64,000 nucleotides of DNA, from positions 182,149,330 to 182,213,329 of the forward strand of contig NC_066581.1 of the NCBI RefSeq assembly GCF_024323335.1, given 5' to 3'. The position numbers and the translations under genes are program-made. Positions 35,280 to 46,102 of the stretch are shown here, one piece after another. How positions within the stretch are numbered: the first letter of the stretch is position 1; each line of letters begins with the position of its first letter. The notes beneath the pieces were generated by a model. That model saw only the letters and a list, made by a program, of their open reading frames with translations, searched no databases and was not told where the DNA came from. The DNA comes from Lathyrus oleraceus (Eukaryota > Streptophyta > Magnoliopsida > Fabales > Fabaceae).

Positions 35280-37321
35280 GATCGTTAGGATTCGTAAGTG
35301 CACAAATAGCGTCAAAGTAATATAAAAGAATATCGATCCCACAGAGACCAATCGTCAATCTATCGATTACTATCGTTATGGTGTTTATCTAATGCGGTAT
35401 AAAAGAGATATTAGGTTTGCAAAACAACGGTAAATAATAACTGCAGGTAAAGACAGGTTGAATGTAATTCACGTCAGTTAAGTGATGTTTCAATTGTCTA
35501 AATAGAACTACTTATGAGGCAATATTTTCTACTCTTGAAAAGAATCCATTTAACAGGAACTATCGCTTTCGCGTATTCAGAATCGAGTTTAACCTTAAAT
35601 TAAGGCCTTTTATTGTCACTTATAAAAGGTGCGCAGAACACTAAAGTAGTAAACCTATTTTTAAGAAATGAGACTCGTAAACTTAGTTGAAAAGTGATTT
35701 TGATTTGGAAAGTTTACCCAAGGAGCTTCCTGATTTTAAACCTATCAACGCGTCCGAAAACAATTTCTAAAATAGTCTTTCCTTAAAGTGATAAAGATTC
35801 CTAGTTACTAAGCCAGGGTGCTTTCGCACTCCTCGAATAGTCAAAACTAACCAAGTCTGTTTTAGAAAACTCAAGTTAAAAATCAAAACAGCCTTTTAAG
35901 TATTTCTACAAATTTCAATATGTGAAACATTACAATAACCGCGATCCTTACATTCTAACCTTTAAAAGATTTAGCCAGACATGGTAACACAAACGAACAC
36001 AACGGTGTTAATCATGAAGAAAAGTTTGTTTTAGAATGTGAGGCATAGAGAGCGAGTAAAGTGCGGAAAATAAATAAAGTAAAGCGAGTGCGGAAAATAA
36101 ATAAAATAAAAGCGAGTGCGGAAAAGAAATAGAATAAAGCGAGTGCGGAAAATAAATAAAATAAAAGCGATGCGGGAAATAAATAAAATAAAAGCGATGC
36201 GGGAAATAAATAAAATAAAAGCGATGCGGGAAATAAATAAAGTAAAAGCAATGCGGGAAATAAATAAATAAAGCGATAAATAAGAACCTGCTACAAACGA
36301 AGGCTTCGATTCTGGTACAAAAATAAACCTCTGACTCCTGAAGCTAAAGACGACAATAACTCGAAGTGACCCAACTCAATCTCACAAAGGTGAGATAACC
36401 CCCGATGTGACGGATTATCGCTATTACAAATGATAAATATATGCTTAGTGTTGTAAAACTAAGTTGGATGATTAGAAAACGAAATGGAACGAGCTATTTA
36501 TAGAGGTTTTCAGCAGCTTGTAAAGACCATGGTGCCCTCCAACTTACCCTTAGTGGATATGTGACTTCCAAAGGGGTGGGATTGGATCGTAATCCACCCT
36601 ACCAAGTTCAGCATCGGATACCTCTGAACAAACAAACAAATAGGTTTGTTATTATTTATTTTTTATTTTTCTCCTGCATGTTCCGCATATGTTTTTATTT
36701 TGCTGGGTTAAATGACCGTGTGAGAGTCACCTAGCCTACATTTTCATGCAATTTGAGAACAAAGCAGGAATTTTTGTGATCATTCACTTATTTTCATCAG
36801 TCCCCTACGTAGAACATGCTTAAGCCGGAGCTGACTGCTAGGATAAACTACTTAAGGACTTATTTGGAACAAAAACTGGGGCTACAACATATGGGGTATC
36901 GGGATCGACTCTTATAATCATGATGCCTAAGGTGTTAAGACAATACCGATTTTTAGAAAAAAAATTCCCAAGTCTTTTACCTCCTATTACAAACATGTCT
37001 TATAGCCTGAATGTTCAAGATTTACTATTTTCTTGGCTAAAAATGTTTTTGGTAAGGTTAAAGAAATGGGGGAAATAAGGGTACACTTACACAGATGACT
37101 CGTCAGACACATGTTATTTTATTGAAAGGGAAAAACAAGCAACTAAAACATAAAACATACTAAAAATAAAGGAAAACGGTAAAAAGCGATAAAAGTAAAG
37201 GAAAGCGATAAAAAGCAATAAAAATAAAGGAAAGATGAAACGCGATAAAATCTCCTCCCACATTTAAACCGAATATTGTTCTCAATGTTTCGATATGAGA
37301 TAGGGTAGGAGTAACCTGGAA

Positions 37322-37323
<2 letters not shown>
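35280..37323. other. unclassified repeat, probably an LTR or retroelement fragment
   Basis: No gene is seen. The left end has gtaagtgcacaaatagcg and atatcgatcccacagagacc, a motif type often met at retrotransposon borders in plants. The interior holds a minisatellite (36053-36275), and near 37.15-37.25 kb short aaagcgataaaa repeats. Neither LTR pair nor PBS could be found, so the class is open. Confidence 0.35.
36053..36275. repeat. 27-28 bp minisatellite, about eight copies
   Basis: Units of the type gcgagtgcggaaaataaata (first half) shift to a gcgatgcgggaaataaataa variant (second half). On the - strand this gives a chance 79-residue frame (36251-36012) with a repeated LFYLFPAS pattern, which is not a gene. 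Confidence 0.85.

Positions 37324-37366
<43 letters not shown>
37324..37366. repeat. (GA)n microsatellite
   Basis: About 21 GA dinucleotides. It lies at the boundary between the ORF1 remnant and the unclassified repeat and creates a spurious poly-SL frame on the - strand. Confidence 0.95.
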
Positions 37367-37368
<2 letters not shown>

Positions 37369-37369
37369 G

Positions 37370-38600
37370 GGTGAGCACTGGTACCGTCACCGCCCTGGTC
37401 AGGACGCCTGGGTCGACGATGTCTGGTTCGAGTACTAAGTCCTTCCTGCAGCTGCTGAGAGCGACCTATGAATATTGCGCCAAGCACTTTCCTTCCCTTC
37501 CTATGAATCTTGCACCAAGCGCGGACCATCATGCCCTTCAAGTTTTGGGGGTCTTTACCTTATTGAAAGAATACACCCTCTAACAAAATGTTATTAGGTT
37601 TATCCTTTAAAGGGAACCCAAGCTGACGACGTGCCAAAATAGGGTTGTAGTTAATCCCACCACATGTACCAAGAAGAGGCACATTGGAGAATTCACCACA
37701 AGAGTCAATAATCTGCATACCATCATACACACGGTTATACCAAAAGATATCATCATTAGTGAGAGACATAAGTCTCGTGGACCACCGTAGACATCCTTTG
37801 TTCTCCTTGAAGGCGAGCGTCTGTGACAAGTGCAAAATAAACCACTTATACAACAGAGGCAAACAGCACACAATGGTACCACCACCCTTTGGATTCCTCA
37901 TATGCAAAGAGAAATAAGTGTCACCCAACAAAGTAGGAACATGATTAAGAGTAGAGAAAATCCTAATAACGTTCACATCCACAAAATTGTCGATGTTGGG
38001 GAATAACACTAGCCCATATATGAGAAGTACAAATATGGCCTCAAAGGCGTCCTCACTCATGGCCTTCCCAAACAAAGCAGCTTGGGCAATGAGAAAATCA
38101 GATGGGAGACCTTGAATTCCACCTTTGGTAGTCATATGAGCACCAATAATAGGTTCATCTATATGCAACAGATCATCAATCTCTTGAGAAGAAGGAACCC
38201 TCTCCAAGCCACTAAACGGTAACTGATCTAGGATAGGTATACCCACAAGATAGGCATACTCCTCAAGCGTAGGCAAAAGCTGGAAATCCGGAAAAGTGAA
38301 GCAACGGTACAAAGGATCATAGAACTGCACCAACACACTCATCAGACCTTCATCCACCTGAGTAGCAAGAATAGACAGAAGCTTCCCATGAGGAGCCTTG
38401 AACTCCAAGGGATCTAATACATAGGATGTCAAACTCCTTAACTCTTTCATGTTGGGTTGTTTGAAACTGTACTTCTTCGTATTCCTTCTTTGCTTATCCA
38501 TGTCTGGAAACTTGAAAATAGACCTCTTAAGTTCCTTGTAAATTTTCTCATTGTTGATGATATTGATGTGTATGAATGCATGAATGCATGGATGCAACAA
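37370..38600 (-). pseudogene. Ogre ORF1 (element Y), interrupted by one in-frame stop and 3'-truncated
   Basis: A 346-residue frame (38600-37560) ends in LLEGVFFQ, then TAA. The same frame continues at once with GKDPQNLKGMMVRAWCKIHR and RKGRKVLG to about 37400. A single in-frame stop therefore splits what was one ORF. The protein, with blocks such as LPTLEEYAYLVGIP and WYNRVYDGMQIIDSCGEF, resembles the ORF1 that Ogre elements carry between the 5' UTR and gag and that is related to plant mobile-domain proteins. Its function is unknown. The position, about 800 bp downstream of a tRNA-Arg PBS, fits. Gag and pol do not follow; a microsatellite and unrelated repeat do. Confidence 0.75.
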
Positions 38601-39401
38601 TCACACTCAAGGATCAAGCAAATCACACCACACAGAGGTCACGGGATGGATCAAGTCATCCTTAATATCAATCATCCATTTTGGTGGATTATGGTTTACA
38701 CCTTATCAACACCCAAGTTCCATTGATATTAAGGATATACGAGAACGGATCAACCGCGAATCAAGGCTTTGTTGCAAGTCACGAGCATGGAGTCTTGGTT
38801 AAGAACCACCCAAAGGGAGTGTACAATGGTTAAACCTGACAATCATGTTCTACAAGAGGTTCCCATAGTCATCATCCCATCTTTCGGATATTATCGGATA
38901 AATGAGTACTTGTATTCCAAAACTATTCTCAAGAGGGACTCTTATGAGTGTAGTATCGCGTAACAATCGTATCAAATCTTACACTTGAACGACCTTCGTA
39001 CTACGTCCTAAAAATAGGCCAAGATGGGCTAGGTAATCTAAGGTCCTTGGCTTCTAAGGCATATATTGGAAAGAGTAATGTCTACCCACGACTACTCATG
39101 TGACATTATTGATCCCAACATAACCTTCACCAAGTGAATGGGCTTGCAAGTCAACTTGATAAGGAATAACTACACACAAGTCAAAAAGACTATGCCATTC
39201 TCCTATCATAAGTGCACTCGAGTTCGGGTATAGAACTCATCTCATAAGAGACCACCAAGCACACAAGCAATTGATATATCAAACAATTCATACATTACAA
39301 ACAATACAGTCATCCCAAATTTGCACAAAAATAGGTCACAAACAATATAAACATACAATACAACAAAGGTAAAAAGTAGGCAAAACCCACTAGGAAAATG
39401 C
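38601..39401 (-). other. 5' UTR of Ogre element Y
   Basis: Non-coding sequence between PBS and ORF1. The motif actcgagttcgggtatagaac near 39218 parallels the 5' UTR of the element at 23.3 kb. The small frames here have no recognisable domains. Confidence 0.5.
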
Positions 39402-39403
39402 TC

Positions 39404-39419
39404 CCCAGCATAGTCGCCA
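39404..39419 (-). other. primer-binding site for tRNA-Arg, element Y
   Basis: The + strand ccccagcatagtcgcca (ending 39419) matches the tRNA-Arg(ACG) 3' end with two mismatches. It lies 11 bases from the LTR end at 39431, the same spacing as at 23605/23617. Confidence 0.75.
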
Positions 39420-39430
39420 CTTTTCTGTAG

Positions 39431-40720
39431 TGGGGTATTCGTTACCTTTAGATTTATTGACTAAATCAAAAGTAAATCATACAATTCGAGTCGCCACCGC
39501 ACTTCTATTTATCCAAAGGAAAGGTTAGAAAGCGAACAAAAACCGAGAAGTTTTATCAAATCAAAAACTAATAAAAATGTCAGAGATCTGGGTAAGGGGG
39601 TTGGTTATGCAATGGGAAGGTTTTAAGCACCCAAAACATCCTTAGTACTCTAAGGGAGCCCTTTTTACAAATGTTGTAAGGAAGGTTGGTATTTGTGAAA
39701 ATATTTGTGCAAACATGATTGGAGAGATGAGAAAAGAATATACAAGTTATTTACAATTTTGTATTTGAATGGATAAACTCATTGCCTACGTACCATCTTA
39801 AAAAAGAGTAGGATCAAAACCTCGTAGTTCGGGGTAAAAATCTCAAAAGAAGTTGGTGAATTGATTGGTCAAAAGCCTTAAGGTCTTTTGTTATCAAAGG
39901 GAGAAAACTCAACCTAAAACCACAAATCCACCATGTGAGGAGAGCTTCAACATGCTAGTGAGGGGTTAACCCTATAATAAGCATGGAAGACTTAGAGTCC
40001 ATCACTAGGGATACAGGTGAGTATTATATCAACCTCTAGGATAACTCAAACCTAATAGCTAATGTTTATGAAAAGCTTTAACACAAATGGTCATTGGAAC
40101 AAAAAAAAACAATTTGAATGAGTTGTATTTACAGATGAAAAGTATTCACAAAATAAGGTAAAAGTTGACTTAAGATTCAATTCAAAATAAGTGTTGTGAA
40201 AAGAGTTTGAAAAAAAATCAAAGGCATAATGCCGAGGTTTCTAATTTTGAAAGCAATGTTAATGTTTGCACAAAAGTTGGCTTGGGTTAGAGTGGAGAGA
40301 AGAAGAGAAGGGCTAGATCCTAAACATGCAAAGATGAGGGAAGAGAAATAAAACCACTTGGAGTTCTCTTCTTGAGATCATAAAGATGATCCAAGTTGCT
40401 CCTTTCCTTTGGATTTAGCAAGCAAAAAGCAAACAACTCAAGCAATCAAGCACATATTCAATCAAGCTCCTAGGAATCTTCCAATTGGCTTTTGTCTCTC
40501 TTATCTTGGATGTCCATGACAATGGTTCTTCTAATTGGCTCAAGTTTAGGATCCATATCACACAAGAACACACAAATCAAAAAGTTCCACAATGCAATAG
40601 AAAGAATGGACAAGAGTGAGTTTAGAATTAGGATCCTTTCAATTCATCTTCAAGATTAAGCATTCTAAAGGCAGGAGGCCTAATTGCTCTTTAACAATTT
40701 TAGCATTCTAAAGGCGTGAG
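39431..40720 (-). mobile_element. 3' part of the element Y LTR
   Basis: The LTR ends CA at 39431 (tggggtattcg on the + strand). Its terminal block has gagtcgcca at 39488, ggttatgcaatgggaaggtt near 39602 and agcaccc. At about 40720 it gives way to the end of the element X LTR, so X probably inserted into this LTR. Bases from 40336 on are repeated at the start of units 2 and 3. No gene is supported. Confidence 0.65.
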
Positions 40721-43156
40721 TGTCGCTCCCCAGGATTTCCCGAATCCAGGTACAAACGCGAAAAGAGGCAAGGAAAAGAAAGAATAGAGTCGCCAGCTAT
40801 GTACTTTTATCCCAAGAGGAGGGAAAGGTAGTACTGCATAACCTAGAGGGAACGGATGAAACAAAGTCTCGAACCAAAGGAAACTGGGTAAGGGGGCCGG
40901 TTACGTGAAGGGAAGGTTATCGCACCCCTTCACGTCTGTGGTACTCCACAGGATCCACGTTTGCTAGTTATGTCTAAAGTGTGTGTAAAAAAAGTCCTAC
41001 AAGCAACGCGAAAGAGAGAAAATCAAAGTAGGGAAAATAAGAAGTTATTGCTGCGCACAGGCCCTACCCTGCTGCATACGTATATCAAGAAGGATTGAGA
41101 ATCAGAGCACCGTAGCTCGGCTAATCTATTTCTATTTGTTTTGTGTTTTTTAGATGGACGACGTTACTACGCAATCTACCGGATGCTCGACCTTTGGAGA
41201 CTTACTCACCTGTAGTAGAAGGAGTTAACGTGTCCTTAAGAGAAGAAAATCAAAGAGTTTGTTTGTGTTTTAGAAATGCTCATGCAAGAAAGGAAGTCCT
41301 AGACGAAGGAACCGTGCTACCTTAATTGACATGCAAACGAGAGCCTATACAAAGTCTAGCAATCCTATGGGGATACAACAAGCAAGTCTCAAAAGAGAAC
41401 AAAAACTGGAAATGGAATGCCAATCAATGGGCTTACATCCAACTCCAAAAACAAACGGGAAACAGAAAGCCAATCGCTGGTCTTACATCTAACTCCACAA
41501 AACAGGAAACAAATAGCCAATCAATGGTCTTACATCTGAAAGATTCACAAACAAGCAAACAAGCAATCTAGCAACACACGCTAGATGCAAACAAGAGGCT
41601 CATACAAGGTTGGGCTTTAGTCAAGGGGTCATATCAACCTCGACAAACAAGCAAACACTGTAAGGGTGTCTGAGGCTCTTAACCACTGACATTGACCGTC
41701 AGGGTGAGCAGATGAAAGGTAATGAGGACAAGACCTCATTGCTCTTAACTCGGGCCTAGGTGAGCTCGAATCAATGAAAACGTGGGGATCCAGAATGAGG
41801 AACCCTACTCCACTTGACTGACTCTATATACAAGATCTTGGGTGTTTATTCAAAAGCATCAGCATGTAGTGTGAGCATAATGAAAGACTCAACTGAATAG
41901 CAGGGGATTGATTGCTAATCCCTTCTATTTGCCAATCGCCTCTTCACTTAGGAGGACTTAACAAATGACAATGCCTCATTTAGAGGTCTTTAGCACAAAT
42001 ATAAACAAGCACACACATTGCCTCTTAAGGAGGACTTCAGCCAAACGCCTGCCAAAAAAGCGATAGGGCTTCCAGACTACATGGAGAAAGAGAGTGGTTA
42101 CCTAAGTGGTATGCCAACCATAAACCAAAGCAAAGCTCAAGCAAGAGCTAAAAGCGACTAAAGTACTTGTGCAAAAGGCTAGTCAATTAGTAACTCAGAC
42201 AAACAAACACAAAACAGACAAAACCAATCAACAGTGTTACACCAAGCAAAGCATAAGTGCAAGCACTCAAATTGTTTCATCATTACAAATGACCTACAAA
42301 ACAGCAAGGGTTAGTGGTCAAAGTAATTGGCATCTCAAGAGATGAGGCCAAACCAATCATTATTGCTAAACACCTGAAACATCAAACACAATTGGTGAGT
42401 ACAAACCACTAGTACCAAGACTAGGGTCAAAGGCAAGTCAAACAACCAAAACAGCAATCAATACTTCACATGAAGCACATTCAAACATCTCACAAGATGT
42501 CCTAAAAAGGATCAAAGCCAAATCAATAAGCAAAGCCATCAATTGAACAAGATAGGCAAAGGCAATCAAATGTGATCATCATTGGATATCAAGAATAGAA
42601 AATCCATATTAAAACAGAAACACAACCAATGATCATAAATTTTTTTATGTGAGATCAACATGTTAAACAAAACCCTCATGCAAAAATTTAGGTCCAGATG
42701 ATATCAAATGACATGTAAATGAAAATGATCAAAGGCAGCATCCAAATGTGTGACACAAATTGTCACACCCAAAGTTCATGTGTCTAAAACAGAGATGAAA
42801 TGTGCTAAAAATGCCAAACAAAAGCTTAAAAATCATGTAACATGTTATGAATAAGCATGTCAAATAAGGCAATTGGATCAGATATGAGCATTTCACAAAT
42901 CAATTAGCACCACATGTCACATTTTGCACCATGTTCAAACACTCAAGCATATTTAAATATCCAGCCACAATAAAATCAGGCAAATGACATCAAAAATAAA
43001 AGATATCAACACAAGCATGTGAAAAAAAACTGGAGTGAAATTGGATCATTTTGCTATTTTTTGTGATTTTTTGAAATGGATGAAAATAAAATGAATTAAT
43101 ATTGAAAATAATGTGGAAAATGATATTGGAAAGAAAACTAGAAGTAGCATCAAGGA

Positions 43157-43439
43157 GGATCGAACCAAGGAGCATATGGTCAAAGGCGCTTCATGCAAAT
43201 CAAATAAACAAAATGATAAGTGCCAACGCTGGAATCGACCCCTGGTACTCAAGGTTATTGGCGCGCTCAAATGAAAAACAATTGGAGAATCCAAAACAAT
43301 CACACGCCAAGGATCGAACAGAGAAACCTAAGGTCATAGGCGCGCTAGCATCAAAACGCATCGTTTGGTTATGGAAAATAAATAAAGAAACACACACGAG
43401 GCCAGGAATCGAACCGGTGAAGGGAAGGTTGCAAGCGCT
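43157..43439 (-). repeat. cluster of four tRNA-like/B-box-like motifs in the X LTR, unit 1
   Basis: On the - strand four sites begin GCGC and reach, 20-25 bases later, a B-box-like sequence. The boxes are GGTTCGATTCC (43415-43405), TGTTCGATCC (43320-43311), GGGGTCGATTCC (43242-43231) and GGTTCGATCC (43166-43157). Spacing is 74-94 bp, close to tRNA gene length. They keep a tRNA T-arm-like core but no full cloverleaf is evident. Identical clusters lie at 48538-48820 and 57480-57762. Confidence 0.6.
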
Positions 43440-44156
43440 ACACAATAAAGCGCTGCGTTTCACACAGAAACCCTAGCACTGTTCATGGCCGGTGGTTGAC
43501 GGTGGTTTCCACTGTCTTCCTCAATGAGACCGGCGGTGCAACAGTGAAATTTTTTCCAGAATTTTGCATGGGATACACCGTTCGAATCGTCTCATTACCA
43601 GAAGTATGAATCCAACAATCATTTGATCTAATCTTCAATAATAAGCACGGATCGAATGAAAACATAATGCACATCAAAAGTTCAACTCAGCATATCTCAC
43701 TTAATATTTAGCCAAATCCAAAACTATTTATATCAGGATGATTAGTAGTGAAAACTCTACAAGATCATGGCAATAAAACAGTAAATAGTGAGATTCGAAA
43801 TCTAACCTTCTTGGAGAGCAGTGAGTTGAAACAGTTGATTCGAGCTCCAGCAATGTCCAGATCTTCTCCTCTACGTGTATCTTGAAGTTTGATGCAAGAA
43901 ATATCAGCTGAATCCACTTGAATGAAGCTTAATCTTCAAGATCCATCTTCATAAGTTTGTGTACGATTTGCTTGATTCTTGGCCAAATCCTTCAAACCAG
44001 CTCTTGATTCTTCATCAATGATCCATGCTGTTAATTATGCAATAATATTGATGAATTATGTGAAGAAAATTCAAGTTTCAATTGAGAAAGTTTTTGGAGG
44101 GAAATGAAGTTCTAGATCTAGAATGTGTGAAAAATGAGCAAAACAGTTGGGATTAT

Positions 44157-44165
44157 CTATTTATA
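44157..44165 (-). promoter_or_regulatory. TATA box of the X LTR, unit 1
   Basis: The - strand reads GGTATAAATAG here, the best core-promoter match in the LTR. Equivalent sites are at 49538-49546 and 58480-58488. Confidence 0.55.
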
Positions 44166-45150
44166 CCACCTATTAATTATGCTGCTAATCACAATTAGGC
44201 ACTTTCCCTCCAAAATACTCATGCATGGCCAAATGATCATGTGATGTTGTTCCATGCAATGTAATGATGGATTTGGAAAATATTGGTCACAAGAAGCAAT
44301 ATGCAAAAAGAGTGGCTTAAATTGGAGTTTTGAATCAAAAGTTATGCTATGTTGAACTTCCAAGTGCACTTTGCGATCCGTTGGCCATAATTCTTCAACC
44401 ATTCATTAGATGCTCATGATCTTGGACTTTTTGAAAAGAGGAGGGAAAGATCTTCAACTTTTATGTTCAACAAAAATTCATTTGAAGCTTCTTAGATGTT
44501 GGAAAGTCAAGTTGAATGTGGTCCAAAAACTTGCCATTTTTGGAAACTTGAAATTACAGGTCACTTTCCATTTTGGGAAACTTTTGATCTGACTTCAAAA
44601 TCTTCAAGGTAGATGTTTGACATGATGAATAAGCCTCTTTTGGACAGGAATGAAGTGTCTCAGAAGCAATTCCTAGGAAGAGGTAATTGTGCTAAAAAAA
44701 AGAAATAAACTATCCTATTGGCAATGTGAACACGGCATCCACTATTTTCCAATTCTGTTATGACTCACAGATCCTCAATTTTCTTCCAAATTCCTTCGCT
44801 TTCTGAGAAGAATGATTGGATCGGTCATATCCTTCGAGATGGTAGACACTGAAGCCCAATGAAGTACAGAAAACTCAGACTGTAGCCTTTTCAAGTTTTC
44901 AATCCACTGGGATACCCATTTTTGCCTAAGCCGCCTTTGCTGGTTTTCGACTTACCGGGTGTACATATCATTTTTATTCTTTATCCCTAACTTTTGCCCG
45001 AACCTTCTTCTTTTTCTTTGGTTCGCCGGGATGCCCTTTTTTGCCTGGACTCTCTTTTTTTTGTCCAGCGGGTCAATTTATGCGAAGTATTTTTTGACTA
45101 CATCTGAGTTTAAGGGGACGGAAAATTTTCACCATCCATAGTTGTAAGCA

Positions 45151-45720
45151 TCAAGGCTTCACCAGAAAAGACCTTCTTAACAACATATGGACCTTCATAA
45201 TTCGGAGTCCATTTGCCCCTATTATCTGTACCGGGAGGAGGATCCTCTTCAAAACCAAATCACCTGTCTGATAGCTTCGAGGACGCACTTTCTGATCAAA
45301 GGCCTTCTTCATCCTTCTCTGATACAGTTGTCCATGGCACACGGCTGCCAATCGCTTCTCCTCGATAAGGCTCAACTCATTGAACCTTGTCCGAATCCAT
45401 TCAGCTTCGTCTAACCTGACATCCAGCAGGACTCTTAGAGAAGGAATCTCCACTTCAACAGGTAGGACTGCTTCCATACCATACACAAGGGAGTAAGGGG
45501 TTGCCCCAGTCGACGTACGTACTGAGGTACGGTATCCATGCAAAGCGAAAGGCAACATCTCGTGCCAATCCTTGTATGTAACGACCATCTTTTGCACAAT
45601 CTTCTTAATGTTCTTGTTTTCCGCCTCTACATCACCATTCATCTTTGGTCTGTAAGGAGAAGAATTGTGGTGTTCGATCTTGAAATCTCTGCAGAGCTCT
45701 TTCATCATCTTGTTATTGAG
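45151..45720 (-). pseudogene. truncated, frameshifted Ogre/Tat integrase fragment, unit 1
   Basis: Begins at the tandem junction (45720) inside the integrase core, so both catalytic aspartates are missing; the glutamate region (NGDVEAENK) and C-terminal part remain. A one-base deletion at about 45240 (gggaggatcc versus gggaaggatcc in other units) shifts the frame and replaces the last 40 or so residues. Confidence 0.85.
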
Positions 45721-46102
45721 GGAAGAGAAATAAAACCACTTGGAGTTTCCTTCTTGAGATCATAAAGATGATCCAAGTTGCTCCTTTCCTTTGGAATTAG
45801 CAAGCAATAAGCAAATGACTCAAGCAATCAAGCAAATATTCAATCAAGCTCCTAGGAATCTTCCAATTGGCTTTTGTATCTCTTATCTTGAATTTCCATG
45901 ACAATGGTTCTTCTAATTGGCTCAAGTTTTGGATCCCTAGCACACAAGAACACACAAATCAAAAAGTTCCACAATGCAATAGAAAGAATGGACAAGAGTG
46001 AGTTTAGAATTAGGATCCTTTCAATTCATCTTCAAGATTAAGCATTCTAAAGGCAGGAGGCCTAATTGCTCTTTAACAATTTTAGCATTCTAAAGGCGTG
46101 AG

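Larger units (their letters stand above)
40721..44648 (-). mobile_element. element X LTR, unit 1, 5' end deleted
   Basis: The LTR end is taken at tgtcgctcccc (40721), which inversely matches the LTR start TGTAGCACC. A terminal block (gagtcgcca at 40787; ggttacgtgaagggaaggtt; cgcacccc) is present. Further in lie the four tRNA-like motifs (43157-43439) and a TATA box on the - strand at 44157-44165. Confidence 0.7.
40336..45720 (-). repeat. tandem unit 1 (5.38 kb, internally deleted)
   Basis: Holds, left to right, a Y-LTR fragment (40336-40720), the X LTR (40721-44648) and an integrase fragment (45151-45720). About 3.56 kb corresponding to 50048-53603 is missing, with the join at about 44649. 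That removes the LTR start, polypurine tract, minisatellite and most of the 3' UTR. Unit 1 shares fewer variants with units 2 and 3 than those two share with each other. Confidence 0.85.

Noticed and set aside
37143..37541. Frame with a poly-SL stretch on the - strand
   Set aside because: The middle is the translated (GA)n microsatellite. Only its first part (RAWCKIHRKGRK) belongs to ORF1 and is described there.
43157..43439. Functional tRNA genes
   Set aside because: Only the B-box side and a short GCGC landmark are recognisable. No acceptor stem or complete cloverleaf could be formed by eye.
43102..43476. 124-residue frame repeated in all three units (also 48483-48857, 57425-57799)
   Set aside because: It crosses the tRNA-like cluster in the LTR, has no domain, and an equally long frame exists on the opposite strand.
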